In this document: one piece after another, positions 25,316 to 34,673 of the stretch
How positions within the stretch are numbered: position 1 is the first letter of the stretch
Layout of the letters: each line of letters opens with the position of its first letter
Assembly: GCA_038745585.1 (NCBI GenBank)
Contig: JBCDLH010000005.1
Coordinates: forward strand, 62,001 to 126,000
Direction: 5' to 3'
DNA: 64,000 nt
From: HLUCCA09 sp038745585
GTDB taxonomy: Bacteria > Pseudomonadota > Alphaproteobacteria > Rhodobacterales > Rhodobacteraceae
Made by a program: the position numbers and the translations under genes
Notes under the pieces: model-generated
What the model was told of the DNA's origin: nothing
The model's input: only the letters and a program-made list of their open reading frames with translations
Database searches by the model: none

Positions 25316-26890
25316 ATGAGCCGTGAGCATGAGGGGAAGACAGGCATGAACGAGCACGCGCTAATGCCGTCCGCCGCGCCGGGCGGAGCGAACGGATCTG
25401 CAGGCAACAGGCCAGAGCAAGACCCGAGCAGGCCGGGGGAGGACGCCGAAGCAACGGCCGCCCTCCCCCATAATGTCGAAGCCGAGCAGCAGCTTCTGGG
25501 CGCCATTCTCACGAACAACGATCTATACGACCAAGTCGCCGCCATCGTCCGCCCCGGGCACTTCTACGATCCCGTCCACGCTCGGATCTTTGAGGTGGCT
25601 GCGGCCCGCATCGCGCAGAACCGGCCCGCGACGCCGGTCACGCTCAAATCCTATTTGGCCGAGGAAAGCGGGCTGCAAGAGCTTGGCGGCGCGGCGTATC
25701 TGGTACGCCTCGCAGGCCAAGCCATCGCGAGCTTTGCGGCCAAGGACTATGCCCAGATCGTCTACGACCTGGCGATCCGACGCGAATTGATCGGGCTCGG
25801 CCGCGATATCGCCGACAAGGCGCGCCGCGTCGATGTCGCTTCCGAGCCGAAGGACCAGATCGTCGAGGCCGAGCAGGCGCTTTACACGCTCGGCGAGGAG
25901 GGCCGCTCGGATAGCGGGTTTCAATCCTTCCTGCGGGCCGTCACCGACGCGGTCAACGTCGCAAACGCCGCCTATCAGCGCGATGGCGGGCTCGCCGGCC
26001 TCTCAACCGGGCTCACCGACCTCGACCGCAAGCTCGGCGGGCTCCACAAGTCGGATCTCTTGATCCTCGCGGGACGCCCCTCGATGGGCAAGACCTCGCT
26101 GGCAACCAATATCGCCTTCAACATCGCCAAGGCCTATCGCAAGGGTGAGCTGCCCGATGGCGCCCTCGGCGCGGTCGAAGGCGGCGTGGTCGGGTTCTAC
26201 AGCTTGGAGATGTCCGCCGAGCAGCTTGCCGCGCGCGTCCTCTCCGAGGCGGCCGAGGTGCCGTCCGAGAAGATCCGGCGGGGTGACCTAACCGAGCAGG
26301 AGTTTCGCCGCTTCGTCGAGGCCGCCAAGACGTTGGAGGCTTGCCCGCTCTACATCGACGACACACCCGCCCTGCCGATCAGCCAGCTTGCTGCGCGGGC
26401 TAGGCGGCTAAAACGCCTTCACGGGCTCGACGCGCTGATCGTCGACTATCTTCAGCTCGTCCGCCCCACCGCGGCCAAGGACAGCCGGGTCAACGAGGTC
26501 TCCGAGATCACCCAGGGCTTAAAAGCCATCGCCAAAGAGCTCGACATCCCGGTCGTTGCGCTCTCTCAGCTCTCACGCCAGGTCGAGAGCCGCGAAGACA
26601 AGCGGCCACAACTCTCGGATTTGCGCGAGTCCGGCTCCATCGAGCAGGACGCCGACGTCGTTATGTTCGTCTATCGCCACGAATACTACGTCGAACGGGA
26701 AAAGCCAGCAGACGATAACCTCGAAAAGATCGCCGAGTGGCAGGCGCGTATGGAGAGCGCGCATGGCAAAGCCGAGGTCATCATCGGCAAACAACGCCAC
26801 GGCCCAATCGGCAGCATCGAGCTGTCGTTTGAAGGACAGTTTACGCGTTTCGGCAACCTGATCCAGACTTGGCAGAGCGACGGATATTGA
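25316..26890 (+). CDS. dnaB: Replicative DNA helicase DnaB
   Basis: DnaB is the hexameric 5'-3' helicase that unwinds DNA at the replication fork. The 524-residue protein has the N-terminal primase-interacting domain (about 45-150, starting PHNVEAEQQLLGAIL) and the RecA-like domain with Walker A GRPSMGKT (253-260). The Walker B/sensor region lies around LIVDYLQLV, with SQLSRQVESREDKRP downstream. A second ATG at 25346, with GGGGAAG upstream, is an equally plausible start. Residues before about 45 are a poorly conserved leader. There is no intein. Confidence 0.96.
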   Translation: MSREHEGKTGMNEHALMPSAAPGGANGSAGNRPEQDPSRPGEDAEATAALPHNVEAEQQLLGAILTNNDLYDQVAAIVRPGHFYDPVHARIFEVAAARIAQNRPATPVTLKSYLAEESGLQELGGAAYLVRLAGQAIASFAAKDYAQIVYDLAIRRELIGLGRDIADKARRVDVASEPKDQIVEAEQALYTLGEEGRSDSGFQSFLRAVTDAVNVANAAYQRDGGLAGLSTGLTDLDRKLGGLHKSDLLILAGRPSMGKTSLATNIAFNIAKAYRKGELPDGALGAVEGGVVGFYSLEMSAEQLAARVLSEAAEVPSEKIRRGDLTEQEFRRFVEAAKTLEACPLYIDDTPALPISQLAARARRLKRLHGLDALIVDYLQLVRPTAAKDSRVNEVSEITQGLKAIAKELDIPVVALSQLSRQVESREDKRPQLSDLRESGSIEQDADVVMFVYRHEYYVEREKPADDNLEKIAEWQARMESAHGKAEVIIGKQRHGPIGSIELSFEGQFTRFGNLIQTWQSDGY

Positions 26891-26955
26891 GGCCCGCCGC
26901 AGTGCGGGTGCATCGAACGGCTTGACGCTCTGCTTCCGGCTGGCATTACCGAGCC

Positions 26956-28005
26956 ATGGCAACCGGAACGCTCACCATCGACCTTGACGCCATCGCTGCC
27001 AATTGGCGCGCGCTCGATGCACTGTCGGCACCCGAGGTCGAAACCGCCGCGACTGTGAAGGCCGCTGGCTATGGCCTTGGCGTCGGCCCCATTGTACGCA
27101 CCCTTGCGCGCGCCGGTGCGCGCCGGTTTTGTGTCGCAGTTGCCGAAGAGGGCAGCGCGTTGCGCCAAGCGCTCGGAACGGATCCAGAGATCCTTGTCTT
27201 TGGCGGGCATATGCCGGGCGACACCGACATGATCCGCGATCTCTACCTGACCCCGATGCTCAATTCCGTCGCCCAGGTCACTCGGCATTTCGAGGCGCTG
27301 CCCGGCCACCCGTTCGGCATCCAGCTCGATACGGGGATGAACCGGCTCGGGCTCGAAGCGGCGGAGTGGCAGGCGATCGCATCGCTTGTGCTTGAGGCAC
27401 ACCCTATTTGGATTATGAGCCATCTTGCCTCTGCCGACGCGCCCGAGAGTCCTCAATCCGCCGAGCAATTGGCGCAGTTTCACGCGATGACCGACGGCAT
27501 CGCCGCCCCGCGCAGCCTCGCCGCAACTGGGGGAACGCTCCTTGGGCCCGCCTATCACTTCGATCTGACGCGGCCCGGCATCGGCCTCTATGGCGGGATG
27601 CCATTTGCCGGCGCAGCGCCGGTTCTGCGCCTCTCTCTTCCTGTGATCCAGACCCGCGAGGTCGCCGCAGGGGAGAGCGTCGGCTACAACGCCACCTGGA
27701 CGGCTGCGCGCGACACCCAGGTCGCCACCGTTTCGGGCGGCTATGCCGACGGCTTGATCCGAGCGCTCTCCTCGACCGGCGCGCTCTGGGCCGGCGATAC
27801 ACCCTGTCCGATCCTCGGCCGCGTTTCGATGGACCTGATCTCGTGCGACGTTACCGCCGTCGATGAGATCCCCGACACGCTCGACATTGTCGGCCCGCAT
27901 CAAAGCATCGACACGTTGGCCGAAGCTGCGGGCACGATTGGCTACGAAGTCCTGACTTCCCTCGGCCCGCGCTACAGCCGCCGCTACGTTGGAGCGGGCG
28001 TATGA
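26956..28005 (+). CDS. alr: Alanine racemase
   Basis: Alr makes D-alanine for peptidoglycan using pyridoxal phosphate. The PLP lysine is K35 in TVKAAGYGLG, and the second catalytic residue is Y244 in SVGYNATW. At 349 residues it is slightly short for the family, as in other Rhodobacterales. It starts 65 bp after dnaB and overlaps mlaE by 4 nt (ATGA), so it is coupled to the lipid transporter genes downstream. Confidence 0.95.
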   Translation: MATGTLTIDLDAIAANWRALDALSAPEVETAATVKAAGYGLGVGPIVRTLARAGARRFCVAVAEEGSALRQALGTDPEILVFGGHMPGDTDMIRDLYLTPMLNSVAQVTRHFEALPGHPFGIQLDTGMNRLGLEAAEWQAIASLVLEAHPIWIMSHLASADAPESPQSAEQLAQFHAMTDGIAAPRSLAATGGTLLGPAYHFDLTRPGIGLYGGMPFAGAAPVLRLSLPVIQTREVAAGESVGYNATWTAARDTQVATVSGGYADGLIRALSSTGALWAGDTPCPILGRVSMDLISCDVTAVDEIPDTLDIVGPHQSIDTLAEAAGTIGYEVLTSLGPRYSRRYVGAGV

Positions 28006-28775
28006 GATGGCTGGCGGCGCTGGGTCGGTCAATCCTGCGGAGTATCGCCGCGACAGGCCGCGCCATGCTCTTTTTGCTCCATGGCCTCAGCGCCATTTTT
28101 CGCCCGCCTTTTTACATAAGGGAATTCGGCCAAGCGCTTCTCAGCATTGGCTATTATTCGCTTCCGGTCGTTGGGCTCACCGCGTTTTTCACCGGCGCTG
28201 CCCTCGCGCTGCAGATCTATGCGGGCGGTGCGCGCTTTAACGCCGAAGCCATCGTACCCTCCATCGTGGCCATTGGTATGGTTCGGGAATTAGGGCCGGT
28301 CCTCGGCGGGCTGATGGTCGCTGCGCGCGTCGCCTCGTCCATCGCCGCAGAAATCGCCACCATGCGGGTCACAGAGCAGATCGACGCGCTTGTGACCCTC
28401 TCGACCGATCCGATGCGCTACCTCGTTGCGCCGCGCCTCCTCGCCGCTGTCCTCGCGCTTCCCGTGCTCGTCGGCGTCGGCGACGCGATTGGGATCCTCG
28501 GCGGCTGGTTTGTCGGAACCACACGGCTCAGCTTTAACTCGACCGCGTATCTCCAGATCACGGCAGACTTCCTTCAGACTTGGGACATCGTCTCGGGCCT
28601 CATCAAGGGCGCGGTGTTCGGTCTGATCGTCGCCTTCATGGGCTGTTACTTCGGGATGAATGCGGGCCGCGGAGCGCAGGGCGTCGGTCAGGCCACGAAG
28701 TCGGCGGTGGTGACCGCGTCGATCCTCGTTCTCGCGGCGAACTACTTGCTGACCGAACTCTTCTTTTCCGCATGA
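28002..28775 (+). CDS. mlaE: MlaE-type ABC transporter permease
   Basis: A 257-residue permease of the MlaE family that, with MlaF and MlaD, moves phospholipids between the envelope membranes. Features include five or six hydrophobic segments and the conserved MVRELGPVLGGLMVAARVASSIAAE coupling region (about 93-118), here split across two motifs. The C-terminus reads NYLLTELFF. It overlaps both alr and mlaF by 4 nt. No mlaD substrate-binding gene follows in this window. Confidence 0.92.
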   Translation: MRWLAALGRSILRSIAATGRAMLFLLHGLSAIFRPPFYIREFGQALLSIGYYSLPVVGLTAFFTGAALALQIYAGGARFNAEAIVPSIVAIGMVRELGPVLGGLMVAARVASSIAAEIATMRVTEQIDALVTLSTDPMRYLVAPRLLAAVLALPVLVGVGDAIGILGGWFVGTTRLSFNSTAYLQITADFLQTWDIVSGLIKGAVFGLIVAFMGCYFGMNAGRGAQGVGQATKSAVVTASILVLAANYLLTELFFSA

Positions 28776-29518
28776 TCGCTCTCCACGACATCCATAAGGC
28801 TTTTGGCGCAAAGGAGATTTTGCGTGGCGTCACGTTGCGCGTGCCAAAGGGGACAAGTTGCGTCGTCATCGGCGGGTCGGGCACGGGAAAGTCCATGACA
28901 CTCAAGTGCATCCTCGGTCTTGTTCAACCGGATCGGGGCATGGTCGAGATCGAAGGCGCGGCCTTGACCGCTGCCACGCGGCCCGCGTTCTTGCAGCGCT
29001 TCGGCATGCTCTTTCAGGGCGCCGCGCTTTTCGACTCGATGCCCATCTGGCAGAACGTGGCGTTCCGCCTGCTCCGGGGGCGCTTGAAGCGGCCCAGAGC
29101 GGAGGCCAAAGACATCGCCGTCGAAAAGCTGCGTCGTGTCGGGCTTTCTCCCGATATTGCAGAGCTTTACCCTGCGGAGCTCTCCGGGGGCATGCAAAAG
29201 CGCGCGGGCCTTGCCCGTGCCATCGCTGCGGAGCCCGAGATCATCTTTTTCGACGAGCCGACGACCGGCCTCGACCCCATCATGTCCGGCGTGATCAATG
29301 ATTTGATCCGGGAGATCGTTGTCGAGATGGGGGCGACGGCAATGACGATCACGCACGACATGTCATCGGTCCGCACCATCGGCGACCATGTGGCCATGCT
29401 GCATCAAGGTCGTATCCAATGGCATGGTCCCACTGCAGATCTCGACGCAACATCAGATCCTTACGTGCATCAATTCATTCGAGGTGCGGCGGATGGACCG
29501 ATCAGCACGTTGCGCTAG
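28772..29518 (+). CDS. mlaF: MlaF-type ABC transporter ATP-binding protein
   Basis: The 248-residue ATPase partner of MlaE. It carries Walker A GGSGTGKS (34-41), the signature LSGGMQKR (137-144), Walker B IIFFDEP (157-163) and the H-loop in TITHDMSSV. I start it at the ATG that overlaps the mlaE stop (ATGA), because the longer open frame upstream is mlaE in another frame. The operon alr-mlaE-mlaF ends here, facing the LysM gene. An MCE-domain MlaD is expected elsewhere. Confidence 0.93.
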   Translation: MIALHDIHKAFGAKEILRGVTLRVPKGTSCVVIGGSGTGKSMTLKCILGLVQPDRGMVEIEGAALTAATRPAFLQRFGMLFQGAALFDSMPIWQNVAFRLLRGRLKRPRAEAKDIAVEKLRRVGLSPDIAELYPAELSGGMQKRAGLARAIAAEPEIIFFDEPTTGLDPIMSGVINDLIREIVVEMGATAMTITHDMSSVRTIGDHVAMLHQGRIQWHGPTADLDATSDPYVHQFIRGAADGPISTLR

Positions 29519-29588
29519 GCGTTAGACCGGCTTTTGCTTGAAGCGGCGCGTTAAACGTCATCGACAGGCATCTGAAATCACAAGACGT

Positions 29589-31169
29589 CTATCGCCCATC
29601 GGCCTCGACGTCTGGCAGATCGAACACCTGTCCCGGGAAGATCAGGTCGGGGTCTCGGATCTGCGTGCTGTTGGCGTCGAAGATGGCGACGTATTGAAGG
29701 CCGTCTCCATAGCGCTCGGATGCAATGCCCCACAGGGTAAAGCCCGGCTGTACAGTAATCACGGAGACGTCGAGCCCGCCTTCGGGTTCTGGCCGCTCGG
29801 CTTCGAGCCGTGCGAGGTTCGCGGGGTCCTCCCGCTTGAACGGTGTTTCGAATTGCGAAACGATATTGCCCGCGGCATCGACCTGGTCCACGCGCAAAGT
29901 GTAAACGCCGCTTGCCACGTCGCGCAGCGGCAGACGCCATGAGCCGTCGTCGAGAATGGGCGTCGTGTCGACCTGCGCATTGTTGAGATAGATCCGCACG
30001 CTGTCGACCGGCGGAGGAGGTGCGGCGCTCCGCCCTTCGAGGAGAACGGTCCCCTCGGCGTCATGACTGATCACGTCGATGACGACCCGGTCGAGCCGGG
30101 CCGGTCGTGCTGCGCTCGGTTGCAAGAGGCTGACGCCGTCATCCCGTGCCACAAGGACGGCGGGCGGGCGCGGCTCAGCGCGCGCCACGACGTCAGGCGT
30201 CGCAGCTTCCTCGGGCGCCGCCGCGCTCGCGCCCGCCGCGTTTGGGCTGGCCGCGTTTGAGCTGGCCGCGTTTGGGCTGGCCGCGTTTGAGCTGACCGCG
30301 TCCTGTCTCGCCGCATTCGGGCTGGTCGCGTCCGCAACCACCGCAGCAACCGCGATGTCGGGCTCTGCGACGCTCGGGGGCTCCTGCGTATGGGCGAGGT
30401 CGGCTGGTGCGACATCCGCCGCACGCCCCTCCTCGGTCGGTAGAACTTCGGCGGTCCCCGGCTCCGCCAAAACGCTATCCCCGACGACACCAACCTCGTC
30501 GACGCGCGGTTGAACGGCCGCCAGCGCCGCTTCGGAAGGCAGTTCTTCTGACCGTGTGTCGGCGTCGGCTACGCGCTGCGGTGGCGCGAGGATAATGCTC
30601 TCGTCCGCCCGCCGCTCGACGCCGTCCGCGCCCGTTGCGATCAGGTCGAGGACTTTCGGCGCATCGCCCAGCGGCAACGATAAGAACAGCACAAACCCGC
30701 CCTGGCCGTCTGCAGAGCCTGTGGCAGATGTCTCGCCGTCGACGTCGATGCGCAAATCGTCCCCGGGTGCCGATGTCCCGGCGATGAGGACCTGTCCATC
30801 GGATTCGGCCCGAACGAGGTCAAACCGCGGGTCGGGGAGCGTGACCGGCCCCTGTTGGCGATCCGGCAGAGCATCCTCCGCGGCGTCCTGGGCCGTGTCG
30901 CTGTCCGGGTTTCCGTCTGTGGCAAGGGGTGCGGGCGTCGGATCTTCGGGCAGAGCAGCGCGCATGTCGGCGGCCGGCGCGGGCGCCTCCAGAGTGCGCT
31001 CCGCCGCTTCGTCGGTCCGAGGTTCGACCGCCGCCACATCGCCGCTTGTGACAGGCCCGTCGACAGCGACGTCGGAGGTGTTCTGCCAAAACGCGTAGGC
31101 AACCGCGGCTACGACAACGCCGCCGACGCCCAGAGCACCATACCCTGATGCAAAGATCCCCTTTGCCAT
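29589..31169 (-). CDS. Membrane-anchored LysM peptidoglycan-binding protein
   Basis: A 526-residue envelope protein. An N-terminal hydrophobic helix (about 8-26) is followed by a long acidic, Ala/Pro-rich linker (about 30-340). Next is a bacterial Ig-like region with two repeats of the SVRIYLNN/VLDLIATGADG type, then a C-terminal LysM domain (about 475-520, with VQPGFTLWGIASERYGDG and FPGQVFDLP). It probably binds cell wall from the inner membrane. The start at 31169 has a GGGGA site and replaces a frame that opens 20 codons earlier. A 15-bp degenerate repeat expands the linker. It is divergent from the LOG gene and convergent with mlaF. Confidence 0.82.
   Translation of the reverse strand: MAKGIFASGYGALGVGGVVVAAVAYAFWQNTSDVAVDGPVTSGDVAAVEPRTDEAAERTLEAPAPAADMRAALPEDPTPAPLATDGNPDSDTAQDAAEDALPDRQQGPVTLPDPRFDLVRAESDGQVLIAGTSAPGDDLRIDVDGETSATGSADGQGGFVLFLSLPLGDAPKVLDLIATGADGVERRADESIILAPPQRVADADTRSEELPSEAALAAVQPRVDEVGVVGDSVLAEPGTAEVLPTEEGRAADVAPADLAHTQEPPSVAEPDIAVAAVVADATSPNAARQDAVSSNAASPNAASSNAASPNAAGASAAAPEEAATPDVVARAEPRPPAVLVARDDGVSLLQPSAARPARLDRVVIDVISHDAEGTVLLEGRSAAPPPPVDSVRIYLNNAQVDTTPILDDGSWRLPLRDVASGVYTLRVDQVDAAGNIVSQFETPFKREDPANLARLEAERPEPEGGLDVSVITVQPGFTLWGIASERYGDGLQYVAIFDANSTQIRDPDLIFPGQVFDLPDVEADGR
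30235..30324. repeat. Degenerate 15-bp tandem repeat in the LysM gene
   Basis: Six units of 15 bp on the plus strand. The first four alternate GCCGCGTTTGGGCTG and GCCGCGTTTGAGCTG; units five and six have drifted. They encode the (S/P)NAAS-type pentapeptides of the linker. Confidence 0.9.
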
Positions 31170-31273
31170 CTCATTCCCCAGGTCGCGCCCCGACGCCCAG
31201 CGTGGCGTCTTGTGGAGCAGGATCAACACCGCTATTCGACCACAAGATATAGCGATTTCTTTGTGTTGCTGCC

Positions 31274-31849
31274 ATGCCCTATGGGATCTTCTCGGTTTGT
31301 GTCTATTGTGGCGCGCGCGAAGGAGCCGACCCTGCTTTTGCTAAAGATGCAGACGCGACGGGCGCCATGCTCGCACGTCGGGGCTGGCGGCTGGTCTACG
31401 GGGCGGGCGATGTGGGCCTGATGGGCCGGGTCGCGCGCGCGGCACAAACGGGCGGAGGACGGACCCTTGGCGTCATCCCGGGGCATCTGATGGACCGAGA
31501 GGTCGGCAAGCGCGATCTCGATACACTCATTGTGACCGAGACAATGCACGAGCGCAAAAAGGTCATGATCATGAACGCCGATGCGGTCGTTGTACTGCCG
31601 GGTGGCGCAGGCACATTGGACGAGTTCTTCGAGGCGCTTACCTGGCGCCAGCTTGGCCTGCATGACAAGCCCATTTACCTTTTGAATACAGCGGGCTACT
31701 GGACAACCCTCACGCGCATTGTGAAGGGTATCGTCCGCCAAGACTTTGCGTCACCCGACCTCGTCTCAATGCTGAGCGAGGTGGAGAGCCCTGACGACCT
31801 CGAAGACGCCCTCTCTTTCATCGCGACGGCGCGGGGCTTCGTCAGTTAG
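31274..31849 (+). CDS. LOG family protein (cytokinin riboside 5'-monophosphate phosphoribohydrolase type)
   Basis: A 191-residue Rossmann-fold protein of the TIGR00730/LOG family, which hydrolyses nucleotide 5'-monophosphates to base and ribose phosphate. The motif PGGAGTLDE (109-117) and the upstream MHERK (91-95) are both intact. The N-terminus reads VCVYCGAREG. It is probably nucleotide housekeeping rather than cytokinin production. It is transcribed divergently from the LysM gene with 104 bp between starts. No strong ribosome binding site is visible. Confidence 0.9.
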   Translation: MPYGIFSVCVYCGAREGADPAFAKDADATGAMLARRGWRLVYGAGDVGLMGRVARAAQTGGGRTLGVIPGHLMDREVGKRDLDTLIVTETMHERKKVMIMNADAVVVLPGGAGTLDEFFEALTWRQLGLHDKPIYLLNTAGYWTTLTRIVKGIVRQDFASPDLVSMLSEVESPDDLEDALSFIATARGFVS

Positions 31850-31876
31850 CCAGACGATGGTGGCGCCTGTTTGGAC

Positions 31877-32479
31877 TTAGCCGTCGGTGCTCGGCGGCGT
31901 CGTTCCAGTGTCGAGACCTTCCCCGCCGCAGGCGCGCGCAATCAGCGTCTCGAAGCGCTCGGTCAGCCAATTGAGCGCCTGCTCCTGATCCGCGATCTCC
32001 CCCGAGAGGGTGTCCTGCATGGAAGCGAAGACCTGTGCTGACCGGCTATCCTCGACCAAAGCGATGCCTTCGGCCCCGGCCACAAAGTCGTAAATCACGA
32101 GCGCGATGACGACGAGGAGCATCCCGCGCAACACGCCAAAGAGAAAGCCCAACCCTTGGTCGATGGCGTTGAGCGCCGAGCGCTGCACCAAGGATGAAAA
32201 GAGCGGGGTGAAGAGCGCAAAAAGGATAAGCACAACGGCAAAGACCGCCGCAAAGGCCGTAATGGTCGAAGCCGCGCAATTGTCGAGAAAGTCGCGCAAC
32301 ACCGGCACTTCGCGCATCAGAGGCTCGGCACGGGGCGCAAAGAGATAGGCGACCACCGCCGCCGCGACCCAGCCGGCAATCGCCAGCGCCTCACGCACAA
32401 AGCCGCGGGCATAGGCCAGGATGGCCGAGATCACGATCACGACAGCGACGCCGCCATCGACAAGTGTAAAGCCTTCCAT
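31877..32479 (-). CDS. CvpA family membrane protein
   Basis: A 200-residue protein with four hydrophobic segments (about 5-25, 30-47, 70-95, 110-135) and a polar C-terminal tail. It matches the CvpA family, known from E. coli as a colicin V production factor with envelope roles. The conserved ARGFVREAL after the first segment and GLGFLFGVLRGMLL before the last are present. It lies directly downstream of radA (72 bp). purF, a frequent neighbour of cvpA, is not in the window. Confidence 0.88.
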   Translation of the reverse strand: MEGFTLVDGGVAVVIVISAILAYARGFVREALAIAGWVAAAVVAYLFAPRAEPLMREVPVLRDFLDNCAASTITAFAAVFAVVLILFALFTPLFSSLVQRSALNAIDQGLGFLFGVLRGMLLVVIALVIYDFVAGAEGIALVEDSRSAQVFASMQDTLSGEIADQEQALNWLTERFETLIARACGGEGLDTGTTPPSTDG

Positions 32480-32551
32480 CGGCCTGCCTTCCTGCCCCGA
32501 CCAGTCCTAACGTGAGGTCCCGTGCGTCTCTGCCGGGGCCTGCGACGGCGC

Positions 32552-33940
32552 TTATCCTGCGCCGAACATCTCGCCCACGAATGCCGTCAGATCCGGCATT
32601 GCGCGGATAGCCATTCCTCCCGGAGCGGTGCCGTGAGAGCCCGGCTTGAGCGCCTGTGCGGCCCGGCTCGGCAACGCCGCTTGGGAAAAACCAAGTTTTG
32701 CAGCCTCTTTCAACCTGTTTTCGGCCTGCGATACAGGGCGAAGCGCGCCCGAGAGGCTAATCTCCCCGAAAACGACCATGTCGTGTGGCAGCGCTGCATC
32801 TTCTCGCGCCGAGAGAAGGGCTGCGGCCACGGCGAGATCGGCGGCCGGCTCGGTCACGCGCAAGCCGCCCGCCACGTTGAGGTAGACGTCGAGCCCGGTA
32901 AAGGGGATGGAACAGCGGCTTTCGAGGACAGCGAGAATCATCGCAAGCCGTCCGGCATCCCAGCCGACGACGCTGCGCCGAGGCTGGGAATGGGGCGTGG
33001 GCGACACGAGCGCCTGAAACTCGACAAGAACAGGCCGCGTTCCTTCGATCCCGGCAAAGACCGTCGCCCCTGGCGCGCGCGCCTCCCGGTCCGACAAAAA
33101 CAAGGCTGAGGGGTTCGCGACCTCTGCGAGGCCCTGCCCCGTCATCTCGAAGACACCGATCTCGTCGGCAGGGCCAAACCGGTTCTTGACCGAACGCAGC
33201 AGACGGAACTGATGCCCCCGCTCCCCCTCAAAGTAGAGCACCGTGTCGACCATGTGCTCGACAGTGCGCGGGCCCGCGATCTGCCCCTCCTTCGTGACAT
33301 GTCCAACGAGGATCACGGCTGTCCCGCGCCGCTTTGCAAATTGCACGAGGTCGTGGGCGACAGCGCGGACTTGGCTGACAGAGCCGGGCGCGGCCTCGAC
33401 GGTGTCGAGCCACATCGTCTGGATCGAATCAATGATGGCAAGGCCGGGCCGCTCGGCATCAAGGGTCGTCAGGATATTGCGCAGGTTGGTCTCGGCGGCG
33501 AGGCGCACCGGCGACTCCGCAAGGCCCAGCCGCGCGGCGCGGAGGCGGACCTGAGCGCTTGCCTCTTCGCCCGAGACGTAGATGGTCGAGAGGCCCTCGC
33601 CGGCAAAGCGCGCCGCCGCTTGCAAGAGCAGAGTTGACTTTCCAATTCCGGGATCGCCGCCGACGAGGGTGGCCGAAGCCGGGACAAGCCCTCCGCCGAG
33701 TACCCGGTCGAGCTCAGCAAGGCGCGAGACCTGTCGCGCAGGCGGGTCTTCTGCCTCGTCGAGCCGAACAAGCGCGACGGGCCGCCCACGTGCAGCACCA
33801 AGCGCGGATTTGCCCGCCGCCGCGCCGAGCGGAGCCTCCTCGACGATGGTGTTCCACGCCCCGCACGCATCACACTGGCCAGACCATTTGGAGTGGACCG
33901 CGCCGCAAGCCGTGCAGGTAAAGCGGGGCGCCTTCGCCAT
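32552..33940 (-). CDS. radA: DNA repair protein RadA
   Basis: RadA/Sms drives branch migration in homologous recombination. The 462-residue protein has an N-terminal C4 zinc finger (C9, C12, C23, C26), a RecA-like ATPase with Walker A GGDPGIGKS (94-102), the family-specific KNRFG motif near residue 250, and a C-terminal Lon-like domain. Length and layout are standard. It is upstream of the cvpA gene in the same direction. Confidence 0.96.
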   Translation of the reverse strand: MAKAPRFTCTACGAVHSKWSGQCDACGAWNTIVEEAPLGAAAGKSALGAARGRPVALVRLDEAEDPPARQVSRLAELDRVLGGGLVPASATLVGGDPGIGKSTLLLQAAARFAGEGLSTIYVSGEEASAQVRLRAARLGLAESPVRLAAETNLRNILTTLDAERPGLAIIDSIQTMWLDTVEAAPGSVSQVRAVAHDLVQFAKRRGTAVILVGHVTKEGQIAGPRTVEHMVDTVLYFEGERGHQFRLLRSVKNRFGPADEIGVFEMTGQGLAEVANPSALFLSDREARAPGATVFAGIEGTRPVLVEFQALVSPTPHSQPRRSVVGWDAGRLAMILAVLESRCSIPFTGLDVYLNVAGGLRVTEPAADLAVAAALLSAREDAALPHDMVVFGEISLSGALRPVSQAENRLKEAAKLGFSQAALPSRAAQALKPGSHGTAPGGMAIRAMPDLTAFVGEMFGAG

Positions 33941-34002
33941 GCCCTAGCTCAGGCGGTCTCGGGTGCCGCGAGGTGCGACCGGAACGGCGCGCCGCCCCGC
34001 CG

Positions 34003-34656
34003 CTAGCCCCGCGCGCCGCCGACAAGACGCCAGAGCCCCGGCAAAAGCATCGCTGCCACAGCAAGCTTCATCGCGTCTCCAATGAGAAACGGTGTTAACC
34101 CCCAGGCGAGCGTCTGCTCCCAGACAGAAGCGTAGGCGTCGGGCCGGAACAAACCGTCGGCGACCAGCAGCCCGAGCCAGGCGAGCCCCGGCACGTAGAG
34201 AATGACGTTGCCGATCAGCATCGCCAACGCCATCCAGAGGACCGATTTGTCCCACCCACGCCGTGCCAACGCACCCATGGCGCCAACCGCGAGGACGTAG
34301 CCCAGGAGGTAGCCGCCCGTCGTCCCCATCATATAGCTCAGACCATTGAGCTCGGCCGTCGAGCTTTGAAAGACGTCAAAGCCGAGCGCGCCGAGCGCCA
34401 TGTAGCCAAGGATCGTCGTCAATCCCAGTCGCGGGCCATAGGCTGCGCCGATGCCAAGGACTGCGAGCGTGCCGAGGTTGATCGCCACGGGCGAAGGTGG
34501 CACGGCAACCTTGACTTGGGCGGCGATCGTGATCGCAGCGATGCCAAGAACGACCAGCATCGCCTGCTTTATCCAGAGGCCTGCCCCGGCAGCGGGGCCG
34601 AGTGCTTCGGCCAACGCCAAGTGCTGTGTGTTCCGGGTCAGTCCTGCGGTCGCCAT
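34003..34656 (-). CDS. bioY: Biotin transporter substrate-specific component BioY
   Basis: BioY is the membrane S-component that captures biotin, alone or with an ECF energising module. The 217-residue protein has about six hydrophobic segments, the conserved VPVTLQTL-like region here as VPPSPVAINLGTLAVL, and a GYMALGALG segment. The ATG at 34656 is chosen for its perfect GGGAGG; a start seven codons earlier overlaps the upstream gene. No bioM or bioN genes are adjacent, and no BirA operator was recognised. Confidence 0.9.
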   Translation of the reverse strand: MATAGLTRNTQHLALAEALGPAAGAGLWIKQAMLVVLGIAAITIAAQVKVAVPPSPVAINLGTLAVLGIGAAYGPRLGLTTILGYMALGALGFDVFQSSTAELNGLSYMMGTTGGYLLGYVLAVGAMGALARRGWDKSVLWMALAMLIGNVILYVPGLAWLGLLVADGLFRPDAYASVWEQTLAWGLTPFLIGDAMKLAVAAMLLPGLWRLVGGARG

Positions 34657-34673
34657 CGGCGCGCCTCCCTGTG

